Positions 44,930-56,500 of a DNA stretch of 64,000 nucleotides are shown piece by piece. Below the pieces are notes generated by a model that was not told the origin of the DNA, did not search any database, and was given only the letters and a program-made list of their open reading frames with translations. Within the stretch, counting starts at the first letter, position 1, and every line of letters starts with the position of its first letter. Source of the DNA: Prostheceraeus crozeri (Eukaryota; Platyhelminthes; Polycladida; Euryleptidae); the NCBI GenBank assembly GCA_907163375.1, contig CAJQUW010009057.1:62001-126000 (forward strand), in the 5' to 3' direction. A program made the position numbers and the translations under genes.

Positions 44930-45725
44930 TCTATGGCTGACTTTTGTAGATATCATCAAGGTATTGCAAATAAATAAAAAATCAAGATATCCATGGATCA
45001 CTATTGGGATGCATGCATAGAAATAAATTACCTTCACTCATTCGAAAAGTCCATTTCAGTACTCTGAACAATATCAGTGCATCGATCGCTGCGCTCTCTC
45101 GGCAATGATATCGTTCCTCGTACTAAAAAGTATGACTTTTCAAATTTCGTGAAAATATTTATTTGAATTGATATTTTGACAATGATTGTCTTCATAGAAA
45201 TGGAATATCATAGACAGCCAAAGAAAAGGAGCTACATGTACACGAATGCGTGGATATATCAATAAGTTTGTAATGAAAAGAGCGATGAAAAAAAGTGATG
45301 AACAAAAAGTAAGGTACCAAAAGTAATATCGTATACATAGACACATTTATTATAGATACATTTGTCTATCTTCATGCAACGATATCATGACGACATCGTA
45401 GATTTTCTTAGATCATACATCGCAAATGTCACTATTAGGAAATACATTGAGAGCATAGACAAGTTATGTGACATTGTATTATATTGATGTATGGAGTACA
45501 TATTGATGTTTTATCCATACCTGGATTTAAGCTTGGGATGCATGTGGGCTAAATGCGTAGTTGAGGATGTGAGAGCTCTTATCTATTCAAGTTGCGAAAC
45601 TCTAAACAGGTATTCAAGTGCATATACACGTATAGTTGTATATTCATTTATTTGACTGAATATGTGTGAATTGCCATATATTTGGGCGTCTACGGTACAT
45701 TTATATGTACTTCATGCAAATCTAC
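44930..45725. other. Spacer without recognised feature
   Basis: AT-rich sequence next to the 3' end of the minus-strand BEN-like gene. No gene was seen on either strand. Confidence 0.45.
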
Positions 45726-46370
45726 TCAGAGCTCACACTTACCAAATATCCACTCTCTTATGTCTGAACTCATCACGAGCCGGTTTGATAAGCCTCTGGT
45801 GCTTCTTATTGCATTCATAGCAACCATTTCTTGTTTGGTATACACAATATTCAAAATGGTATTGACTAACTTCTTCCATTTTGTACAGGAATTTATAGCA
45901 AATTCTTGTTGAGGAGTTAGTGCCACATATCTTTGGTAAACATTAGTCCGACAGCTGCCATCAACTTGTCGTGGTGAAGGAAGGATATTTTCGTTTCTTT
46001 CTTGGAAGTTCATTTGAGATGACTGAGAATAACTTGCGGAGATTGAAGAGTCCTGCGATGAAGGAAGGATATTTTCGTTTCTTTCTTGGAAGTTCATTTG
46101 AGATGACTGAGAATAGCTTGCGGAGATTGAAGAGTCCTGCGATGATGGTGGGATATTTTCGTTTCTCTCTTGGAAGTTCATTTGAGATGACTGAGAATAA
46201 CTTGCGGAGATTGAAGAGTCCTGCGATGATGGTGGGATATTTTCGTTTCTCTCTTGGAATTTCACTTGAGATGACTGAGAATAGCTTGCGGATGCTGAAG
46301 AGTCCTGTGTTGAAGGAAGGATGTTCCCATGGTTTAATGAATGATCGACCTTTGAAGCAGTTGGCACAAT
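45726..46370 (-). CDS. BEN-like gene, last exon with 84-bp repeats
   Basis: The acceptor attgtttcag precedes IVPTASKVDHSLNHG. The 84-bp unit repeats four times (period measured from ggatattttcg at 45983 and 46067). The BEN-like C terminus follows and ends in FGKCEL and a stop. Confidence 0.72.
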   Translation of the reverse strand: MVPTASKVDHSLNHGNILPSTQDSSASASYSQSSQVKFQERNENIPPSSQDSSISASYSQSSQMNFQERNENIPPSSQDSSISASYSQSSQMNFQERNENILPSSQDSSISASYSQSSQMNFQERNENILPSPRQVDGSCRTNVYQRYVALTPQQEFAINSCTKWKKLVNTILNIVYTKQEMVAMNAIRSTRGLSNRLVMSSDIREWIFGKCEL

Positions 46371-49300
46371 CTGAAACAATATGATACTCGTTGACAATAA
46401 AAGAAGACTACGTTTCAATACAATTACACATTAACCTCACTAATTTGAATTTGGCCACGTATGGATGGCTAAAAATGCATTATCTTTGATGGATTTATTG
46501 GATCCTAAACATTTGTAATTGTTAAAAATCACAATAACATATTCTTATGAAGATCAATGTTAAATTAAGTATGTTTAATTAGTAACTTTGCATCTGGATT
46601 CGTTGATTATTCGAGCGACAGCAGCAACGACTCAGGCCGATGTTGAACCGATGAGAAGTATCTCTTTATGATTCTGACAAATCGAGTGTGCCTCTGATGG
46701 CTATTTTAGAATAATTGATGTTCCATGATGATATTGCAAAACCGAACTGCGCTTCGAAGATGGTTGATAGGATTGCATTGCTCCATGACTTTCTCACTCA
46801 TCTGATATTTCACCAAAAGGACACGGGTGAGATTGATATTAAATGAATAAGCAGCCATCCTCATTCACGTATGTCTGAACAGCGGAGGTCATCATGACAA
46901 AGAGACATGTAAGTCTTTAATGTCAAGTGCCTACAACTTTGTGCGAGCTTGGTAGTGAAGTGGGGTAAGTGCAACGCCAAATCAGGTAATTTGACTGTCA
47001 GGAAAAAAATATCGAACATCTGAAGCTGCCGTTAGAGATATGATTTCTCGTGGGTATTTACTTAAATATTCAGTGAAATTTTCATTGAATATTAGTAAAT
47101 TTGACACATATTTTTTTGACTATTTTAAATGACCCTGATGACGCACTTACCCCAAGGTCATATTTTACGATTGGTTTAGAATTTTGACTATAACTTAGGA
47201 ACTAGCAATATCTCAATGCAATAAATGCTTGTCATTGAAGTTAATACAACCCTAAGAAGTTCTCTTCTATCAAGATAGACAGTGAAAGTATTCTTACCAA
47301 CTAAATAAGTTAGCAAAAAAATGATCATAAATTTAAAGGATGAAAATTTTTTCATGTATGATTTTGAAATCATCTGGTAACTATTATATTTATAGAAAAT
47401 GAAACCTTTACTCATGAAAATTTTCAGAATACTTGAGTATATACATGAGTGAAATATGCCTTTCATAGAACCTGAAGCTGAAGAGAAATTCCTGAGTGAC
47501 GCACTTACCCCACTTCACCCCTAGGCCTATGTGTTTCATGCGCAAATCTAGTAATGTTTCAAACGTCAGTCAGTTATAAAAAAATGAAGCATTGGACTAG
47601 GCTGTATAATGCCTCATAAATAATTAACTAGTATTTATGCTCGATTAAAGTAACAGTAGGGGCTTCTGTACAAATAAGCAAGGTATTTATGTACCCACTT
47701 AGTAATGTTGTCTAACATATTATTGTCATACAGTTAATTTCATCATTCATTGGTTAATATCGAGTATCTATGAGATGAATTTTATAGAAATAGACACAAA
47801 TTCAGCACACCTCAAAGTAGAGACTTGGAAGGAATTTTAAGCGCAAGAATATTTTCTCTAAATAAACACTGTAAGTTACGGTTGTTAATATGGATGAATT
47901 CTCATTCTGTATGCAGATATAACGAGCTTGAGCCTCATCATTTTAGCAGAAACGGATCCCGGACCGGATTGAAATGCGACAATCATTATCATTAGGAAAT
48001 ATCGTGATGTGTGTAGCCTATATCAATTGACAATTGAACGAAATGCGCACAAGAACACTCGTTTTCTTATGGATGTACTAAACAACTTACGATAGTTTTT
48101 AATGTTCTCGAGATTGACTGTGGAACATCTGAGATCAATATTGAATTGAGTCGTTCTAATTCCTCTATTCTTCGCTCCATGCAACGAATTCTTCTCACCA
48201 ACTCCGTTTTTTCTAACTGTAAGAGCTCATCCTGAAAAATGAAATTGAAATAGAAGGACATGATTTATCATTATTTTTGAACGAATTTTTGAAACATTGG
48301 GAAAATGTTTTTTTGAAAATGCCTTGACTGGTCATGGTAGGACAATGTTGGAGCTGGAAAGAGTCAGGCATTTTAAGATTATAATGAAGCATACAAGATA
48401 TAATGTACAAGATGGCTGCTGAATGGTTATCGAAGACTAGTAGGCATACAACTTGATAATAAGATAATAAGATCTGAAAACACTTGGCTGTTTCCAGCTC
48501 CAAAAGTATCAATAGAATGATTCAATTTTGTCGATAAGTACAATTAAGATGAAAATAGACATTAATTTAGAAGCGTTACAAATGACCAAAAGGTTGTATT
48601 AATTTGCGAAATATAAAGGGCGAAATCATTCAAAGTGAAATCATCGATTAAGCACACTTATCTTACTTACATGTACAGTACATCTTGCCAGTAACATGTA
48701 CTCGACTATACGATAGACGTTCTTATTTCAAATGTCATGAGCACTTTTTTGATTAGGCTATGGATTCTATCATGTAATACATTACTTACGCTGACGAATA
48801 GATCATCAATTCGTTTCCTTTCATTGCGGAGACAATTTTCTAGGAATTCTTCCGCCTTGAATTTTGAATCTGCAAGTAAAAAATCATAGTAATTAACTCA
48901 TGTGCTCTTACCTTTCAACAACAAAAAATCGCAATGCATGTTTCAAAGGGTTGTGTTGTTGGAGCTTTTCAATTACGTAAGTCGGACAACTTGACACAGA
49001 AAAGCTTTTGACCATTTAAAATTGTCACTTCGCATTACCTGAAAAACATCGAAGTAGGACTATTTGTCGCAAATAAAATCATTGAACTAAATTGACTCAT
49101 TGACTCTGGAGTCTCAGGGACACATTGTCAGCTGCAGGGGTGTCTCCCCAGCCATGAGCACTACATAGCTCTTAGGGGCCAGGAACCCAACAAGAACCAA
49201 CCCTGACACCAAGTAACGCTACCTCAGACACACCTATCAAGCAACCGCTCCGACTTCCTTGCTCCCAGAAGGAATCGCCGTAGTAGGCCTATTGTCTTTG

Positions 49301-49772
49301 CCTGCCAGCCGTCAAAGAAAGCTATTCTCCACGGTCACCAGTGGGGTCAGTGTGGTTATTATTACGACCCCAATGATGTGATAACTTCCCAAACATCAGA
49401 GAAATATTATGCGAAGTTACTTCTAAAGAGAAACAACGACCGACATAATGCATGTAGTTTACTAACACTATCTCTTAGTTGATGTGAAAGCTATTGGTTC
49501 ACTTGAAACATACATGTAAATTGAATGCAGTGTAGATGATAAAAATTCACATGGTGCGGTATAATCTTACCTACAATTTCAAGCACCCGTCCTTTGTGTA
49601 CTTCCCAACCAGATGGTGGCTTGGTTGTTAAACAGCCGGTCCAAGTTATATCTCCTGAACGACTTTTATTCGAAAGCAACCGAGGATCGCGGACAGAGCT
49701 TTCTGGCTCGATTGACAATTGAGGTTTGAATTCCGCCGACTTTTCTTCCCATTGTATTATCACATAAAGCAT
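45726..49772 (-). CDS. BEN-domain-like protein, four exons, 355 aa
   Basis: Exons on the minus strand: 49772-49571, 48869-48790, 48231-48091, 46370-45726. All acceptors are AG, all donors GTAAG, and the frame is continuous to the stop, giving 355 residues. The start chosen is the first ATG of the first exon (MLYVIIQWEEKS); that exon is preceded by an acceptor, so a 5' non-coding exon is likely. N-terminal region: VRDPRLL, SGWEVHKGRVLEI. Middle: a charged coiled coil (LEKTELVRRIRCMERRIEEL). Then four 28-residue repeats (SASYSQSSQMNFQERNENI plus PPSSQDSSI). C terminus: WKKLVNTILNIVYTKQEM ... REWIFGKC, which resembles a BEN domain (DNA/protein binding, chromatin). A broken CACTA transposase lies immediately upstream on the same strand, so it may be the partner gene of that transposon rather than a host gene. 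Confidence 0.7.
46955..47518. repeat. MITE-like element with gtgaagtggggtaagtgc ends
   Basis: Left end gtgaagtggggtaagtgc and right end gcacttaccccacttcac are perfect inverses. A partial internal copy (gcacttacccca) sits at 47142. The whole element lies in the long third intron of the BEN-like gene. No coding sequence was recognised inside. Confidence 0.65.
48091..48231 (-). CDS. BEN-like gene, coiled-coil exon
   Basis: 47 whole codons between acceptor atttttcag and donor gtaagt. Heptad-like charged sequence ELLQLEKTELVRRIRCMERR. Confidence 0.75.
48790..48869 (-). CDS. BEN-like gene, second coding exon
   Basis: 80 bases with acceptor cttgcag and donor gtaagt. With the single base carried from the exon before it reads DSKFKAEEFLENCLRNERKR. 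Confidence 0.72.
49110..49375. repeat. GC-rich island, possible SINE-like repeat
   Basis: About 260 bp clearly richer in GC than its surroundings, inside the first intron of the BEN-like gene. It shares aaagctattc and accccaatg in the same order with the segment at 5350-5530. Confidence 0.35.
49571..49772 (-). CDS. BEN-like gene, first coding exon
   Basis: Begins MLYVIIQWEEKSAEFKP four bases after an acceptor (tttcag at about 49782-49777) and ends LEIV plus one base before gtaagatt. Opening with M.Y.I..W.E and ending with GW.VHKGRVLEI is common in BEN-associated proteins of animal transposons. Confidence 0.68.
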
Positions 49773-50055
49773 ACTTCTGAAATATAATGCGTATCAATTT
49801 TAATATCATGGGATGACAGCAATAGCTTGCGTTCTCCTTTGAACTCACCTATTATATTTTTGATGTACAGGCTTCTTAGAGATGATAATTTTTCAGACAA
49901 GGATGTGATTAAAGCAAATCATTGTCCTAAACATGGAAATTTTTTGCTTCAGGTTGTGCTGATTGTAATAAAATTACTTTACAATGCTAAGACTAGACTA
50001 ATATAGTAATCATAAGATCATTGTGATAGGCTATGTAGTGTACGTTCAAATCAAC

Positions 50056-52072
50056 TTAAAACGCCGGATCTGATCGAGGCACAATGGATAGAAGTGTCTT
50101 TCCATTTTCCTTATAAACAATCATTTGATTGAATTCCAATTTCGATAGGTCTCTTACTATCACATTCCCAAGCCTCAGGACTCTTTTGACATATGAGCTT
50201 TGGCTTTCGTGCTCTACATGGTATCCAACAAGAAATATGAGATTACACCATTGAATGAAGAAGGATGTGTATAATATCGTTTCCTCATTGTAGACATAGC
50301 ATCCGCATCTTCTCGATGTTTTATAAAACATCGACCCCGTTAAAGTTCTACCATTAATTGTAACACTCTTTATGACCTCCATGTTCTTCTGGCATGAAAT
50401 GCCACTTAATCGTAGAGAATGTAGATAGCATTCATCTAGTTCGAATATTGAACTTGCTCCTATGTGAATAGGGCTATTTGATCGCATCTCTTCAATAATA
50501 AAATCTTCAAAAATGCTTGGCATGTATTTTGATTCACACGTGTTCGTGAAATGCCACAGCAAATTGAACCGCTTGAGAATTTGTTTACTAATTTCTTGAT
50601 TGCCATTAAACAATTTAGATAACAAACCATTGAAGGATTCAAACTTGTACATGTAGTACAACGGAAAGATGCCATAGTTCTTCAAACAATTGCATACATG
50701 CAGTAGCTGATGTACATTATAGGTCATGCATTCCTTTCCATAGTACTGTTCATATTCGTAAACAAATCTGTTCAAATTAACATCAATTTTCTCCAAATCA
50801 GTGTCATGTTGTTGCAAAATATCATTGAATGTATCACTAAGCAAAATAAAGTTTTCAAAAGCTCGTTCTGGTAGATATTTACTCAATACTAGTGGTCCAT
50901 AATAATGCAAAAAATTGTGGAATTCCTGAGCCTTCCAAAATTTGAGAAATTTCAAAGATCTAGGTACACGTGAAATTGAAGAAGGAACTTGAAACCGCGA
51001 CAACTCAGCAGACTCCCTCATCCATCAAACTGCTTGTTGAACCAAACCAAATGTCCAACAGACACTTCATTACTCCTCAGTCCAGGCAATGCATTAAATC
51101 GATCGCGAATCCCTCCACAACATCAAAAAATGGAATTTCATTCAGACAACTAGTACCTTTGACACCTAAGTGGGGTTTACCACTAGATTCAGCCTTCGCT
51201 GCGTGCAAAGCAACGCTATCACAAGTCCTTAAATACTCTTCAACATCTGAGTATGGATATATATTACTATAGCCCCTGCATTTACGGACGCTTTCCGATG
51301 GGTATTCACACCAATTACATTCATTGTATCCGTTAAATTGCTGTACGTTTTGTAACTGACACCTTGCCACTGAATCACATGTGCAATTAAAAAAAATGAT
51401 TCTGTATAATCTGCCACTGACTTCGATTCCATGCTCAAATAGAAATTTTACATTGTCAATAAACGGTTTGAACACGACTGCTGTATCTGGCTTACTACAA
51501 CCATAATAAAGACCACAAAGTATCATATTATTGAACTTTAGATGGTTTGGAAGCTCATTGATGAAAGCCAGTATGGGCCACACTGAATTTTTAGTAGATT
51601 TGAATATCGCCAATCCATCAAAACAGAAGCTTACGGTCAAGACATTATTTGAAAACTTTCTATACAGATCTTCGAACCTTTTGCCTTTTAATGGTAAGAA
51701 AGCTTTCTGATGGACTTCGATAACTCTTTTCATCAACTTTTGAATATTTGTCATATAAAACCGATGTCCCTGTTTAGCAAGTTGCTTTTTAGTGAACGAT
51801 TTCTGACACGTTTCGCAATTGAGGCTTGGCAATAAAACTTTTGCACATTCACCACAATAGTGATATTCAGTGAAGTCATCGGATGATGAGCTGAAATATT
51901 TCTTGAATCTATATTTAGTTTTAATCACGTTATTAGGCTGCGGAAGAATCATGCTCGTAAATTTCAAGATGGATTCTACACATGAGAGAGACAAATTGCA
52001 AGAGATAACAATGGACAAAAACGTCGTCATAAAAGTGGATATAGTGGGGGTGATAACTCTAAAACCGTGCAA
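50056..52072 (-). pseudogene. CACTA/EnSpm transposase (Tnp2-like), broken
   Basis: On the minus strand: N-terminal zinc region (YHYCGECAKVLLPSLNCETC, 51865-51805), FCFDGLAIFKSTKNSVWPIL with the first Asp (51635-51575), FNCTCDSVARCQLQNVQQFN (51390-51335), WCEYP, LGVKGTSCLNEIPFFDVVEG (51170-51115) and FAIDLMHCLD with the second Asp (51105). A second frame follows: ISRVPRSLKFLKFWKAQEFH (50975-50915), YGKECMTYNVHQLLHVCN (50745-50690) and YKFESFNGLLSKLFNGN (50650-50600), with the presumed Glu in FES. The order matches metazoan CACTA transposases. One in-frame stop follows CLD, and one frame change lies about 50 bases later. Terminal CACTA repeats were not found. Confidence 0.82.
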
Positions 52073-52079
52073 ATTGAGG

Positions 52080-53520
52080 GTAGAGGGCCAGATTTTTGCC
52101 TATATCTTAATTTTCATCCTGTGAACAATTCCTGATATGTATCTCTTTCTGAATTTCTGCATTTATTTCTCCCTGAAATACATTACACCAATGGGATTTC
52201 GCACAGACTTTAATGACTAAAAATAATTCTAGTGTTTAAATGCGGAAGCAAGAGTGGATGTATCGTCATAGTTACGCAGTACACAAGTATTTCAAAATTT
52301 ACCAGCTGAAAATAGTAGTGGCAAAAATCTATGGCAATGGCTATGACATCGGCTGAACCGGTACAAGTTTGGTCTCCTGGCTATTACACCGGCTGATCCA
52401 TTACAATATTCTTCTATATATATTATCACGCATCGTATTTCTCAGCTATATCAGATAACAGAATCACTCAATGTAACAAGAAAAAGGTCTTTGTATCAGA
52501 AAGTGACTAGGCTCGCCTCTTTGTCTTTCATCGCCTTACATAGTTTTGCTTCACTTTCTAATTTTTTGAGAAATTTAGTGGTTTCTAAAAGAACTAAATA
52601 GATTTCTAGGCGACAAACGACTAATATAACAAAATCTCAATTTTCAAGTGCTTTATTTGCTGTTGATAATTTTATCTTTTTTTATTTGAGGCAATCAGCA
52701 TTACCTGGGGCTCGTTTCATCAAATAAATTAGTGCTCTATCTCAGTATGGAAAATGTTTTGCGTTTCATAAAATAAATTTAAAGCAGTGATTTAAACAGT
52801 CGAAATTCGCAGCGCTTCACAAAACCGCATATTAAGCAGTGATTTATAAAAAGTCCCACACTGCTTAATATATGGCTTTGTGAAACGCTGTTAATTTCGA
52901 CTGCCTAATCAGTATTATTGAGCAGTCTGCAGAGTCTTCACAAAGAAGTATCAGCAGTGGTCGAAATTTGAAAATATGGAAATTCACTGATAGAAATGTG
53001 AAAATTTTTATCACAAGATGTGAATGATCGTCGAGAAAGTTATGGAAACTTAAAATATCGGAGAAATTACTGCAAATATAACTTCAAAATCGAAAAATGG
53101 CTTTTGATTCTCAATTCTATTGTCAGTAGTAAACTATTTGTGAGAAGGGCACATTTGCAAGCTATCTTTTGAAAATTTCTTCATTTGAAAAGTGGCAATG
53201 CTGTGACGAAGAAACGTCCGGAAACAACAAAATTATAGTGGGTTGATTTGAGGGTTTCAGTTTCTTTCGCGTAATGAGGTATGGAAGAATTTCGTCATTC
53301 AAAGTCATGTCATGAAATCATTTCAATATTAGAAGACCTTGAGATATTGACTTTTACATACATCGACAACAGCTAGCAAAAGACATGTAGATTCTCAAAT
53401 ACTCTCTAAATTTGTAGTCGCACAATTGACTGCCCGAAACATTTTCCACTCATACTTTTTTTACCACCTAAACAAATGCAGCCATCCGAGAGTCTAAAGA
53501 AAAACGGATCTCATGTGCTT
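52080..53520. other. Spacer before the satellite, with a hairpin at 52786-52912
   Basis: The arm agcagtgatttaaacagtcg ... gcatattaagcagtg returns inverted as cactgcttaatat ... tttcgactgcctaatcagt, with a short loop, next to ggggctcgtttcatcaaat. This fits a small palindromic element. The rest shows nothing recognisable. Confidence 0.5.
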
Positions 53521-56500
53521 TAATCGAATTTCAAATTTTCAAAAACAAAGGTAGTCACAACTCACATTTTTCATTGCCGAAAATTCTGTAGAGCTACAGC
53601 AATGCTCCACGGTACCTCTATCACCTTCACATCAAGTTTCATCAAAATCCAAACAGTGCCCTGTCCTGCAGAGAATTTATAAGCTAAAAATAACAGCCTG
53701 CGCAACTGATTTTCAAATTTTCAAAAACACAGCTAGCCACAACTACTGTTCCTCGATGCAGACAATTCCGTAGAGCTACACCAACGTTCTATGGCATCTC
53801 ACTCACATTTGAGTCAATTTTCATCAAAAGCCATGCATTGCTTTGTCCTACAGGGCCTACACAAGATGACCACTTCAATAGAATTTCAAATTTTCAAAAA
53901 CAAAGGTAGTCACAACTCACATTTTTCATTGCCGAAAATTCTGTAGAGCTACAGCAATGCTCCACGGTACCTCTATCACCTTCACATCAAGTTTCATCAA
54001 AATCCAAACAGTGCCCTGTCCTGCAGAGAATTTATAAGCTAAAAATAACAGCCTGCGCAACTGATTTTCAAATTTTCAAAAACACAGCTAGTCACAACTA
54101 CTGTTCCTCGATGCAGACAATTCCGTAGAGTTACACCAACGTTCTATGGCATCTCACTTACATTTGAGTCAATTTTCATCAAAAGCCATGCATTGCTTTG
54201 TCCTACAGGGCCTACACAAGATGACCACTTCAATCGAATTTCAAATTTTCAAAAACAGAGGTATTCACAACTCACATTTTTCATTGCCGAAAATTCTGTA
54301 GAGCTACAGTAATGCTCCACGGTACCTCTATCACCTTCACATCAAGTTTCATCAAAATCCAAACAGTGCCCTGTCCTGCAGAGAATTTATGAGCTAAAAA
54401 TAACAGCCTGCGCAACTGATTTTCAAATTTTCAAAAACACAGCTAGTCACAACTACTGTTCCTCGATGCAGACAATTCCGTAGAGCTACACCAACGTTCT
54501 ATGGCATCTCACTTACATTTGAGTCAATTTTCATCAAAAGCCATGCATTGCTTTGTCCTACAGGGCCTACACAAGATGACCACTTCAATCGAATTTCAAA
54601 TTTTCAAAAACAAAGGTAGTCACAACTCACATTTTTCATTGCCGAAAATTCTGTAGAGCTACAGCAATGCTCCACGGTACCTCTATCACCTTCACATCAA
54701 GTTTCATCAAAATCCAAACAGTGCCCTGTCCTGCAGAGAATTTATAAGCTAAAAATAACAGCCTGCGCAACTGATTTTCAAATTTTCAAAAACACAGCTA
54801 GTCACAACTACTGTTCCTCGATGCAGACAATTCCGTAGAGCTACACCAACGTTCTATGGCATCTCACTTACATTTGAGTCAATTTTCATCAAAAGCCATG
54901 CATTGCTTTGTCCTACAGGGCCTACACAAGATGACCACTTCAATCGAATTTCAAATTTTCAAAAACAGAGGTATTCACAACTCACATTTTTCATTGCCGA
55001 AAATTCTGTAGAGCTACAGCAATGCTCCACGGTACCTCTATCACCTTCACATCAAGTTTCATCAAAATCCAAACAGTGCCCTGTCCTGCAGAGAATTTAT
55101 AAGCTAAAAATAACAGCCTGCGCAACTGATTTTCAAATTTTCAAAAACACAGCTAGTCACAACTACTGTTCCTCGATGCAGACAATTCCGTAGAGCTACA
55201 CCAACGTTCTATGGCATCTCACTCACATTTGAGTCAATTTTCATCAAAAGCCATGCATTGCTTTGTCCTATAGGGCCTACACAAGATGACCACTTCAATC
55301 GAATTTCAAATTTTCAAAAACAAAGGTAGTCACAACTCACATTTTTCATTGCCGAAAATTCTGTAGAGCTACAGCAATGCTCCACGGTACCTCTATCACC
55401 TTCACATCAAGTTTCATCAAAATCCAAACAGTGCCCTGTCCTGCAGAGAATTTATGAGCTAAAAATAACAGCCTGCGCAACTGATTTTCAAATTTTCAAA
55501 AACACAGCTAGTCACAACTACTGTTCCTCGATGCAGACAATTCCGTAGAGCTACACCAACGTTCTATGGCATCTCACTCACATTTGAGTCAATTTTCATC
55601 AAAAGCCATGCATTGCTTTGTCCTACAGGGCCTACACAAGATGACCACTTCAATCGAATTTCAAATTTTCAAAAACAGAGGTAGTCACAACTCACATTTT
55701 TCATTGCCGAAAATTCTGTAGAGCTACAGCAATGCTCCACGGTACCTCTATCACCTTCACATCAAGTTTCATCAAAATCCAAACAGTGCCCTGTCCTGCA
55801 GAGAATTTATAAGCTAAAAATAACAGCCTGCGCAACTGATTTTCAAATTTTCAAAAACACAGCTAGTCACAACTACTGTTCCTCGATGCAGACAATTCCG
55901 TAGAGCTACACCAACATTCTATGGCATCTCACTTACATTTGAGTCAATTTTCATCAAAAGCCATGCATTGCTTTGTCCTACAGGGCCTACACAAGATGAC
56001 CACTTCAATCGAATTTCAAATTTTCAAAAACAGAGGTAGTCACAACTCACATTTTTCATTGCCGAAAATTCTGTAGAGCTACAGTAATGCTCCACGGTAC
56101 CTCTATCACCTTCACATCAAGTTTCATCAAAATCCAAACAGTGCCCTGTCCTGCAGAGAATTTATAAGCTAAAAATAACAGCCTGCGCAACTGATTTTCA
56201 AATTTTCAAAAACACAGCTAGTCACAACTACTGTTCCTCGATGCAGACAATTCCGTAGAGCTACACCAACGTTCTATGGCATCTCACTTACATTTGAGTC
56301 AATTTTCATCAAAAGCCATGCATTGCTTTGTCCTATAGGGCCTACACAAGATGACCACTTCAATCGAATTTCAAATTTTTCAAAAACAAAGGTAGTCACA
56401 ACTCACATTTTTCATTGCCGAAAATTCTGTAGAGCTACAGTAATGCTCCACGGTACCTCTATCACCTTCACATCAAGTTTCATCAAAATCCAAACAGTGC

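Noticed and set aside
45726-46418. A 230-residue secreted repeat protein with a signal peptide
   Set aside because: The apparent signal peptide spans a clear splice acceptor (attgtttcag at 46371-46380). The downstream part joins in frame to three upstream exons, so the hydrophobic start is intronic.
49110-49375. tRNA gene or tRNA-derived SINE head
   Set aside because: GC content drew attention, but no cloverleaf or A/B box pair could be recognised by eye.
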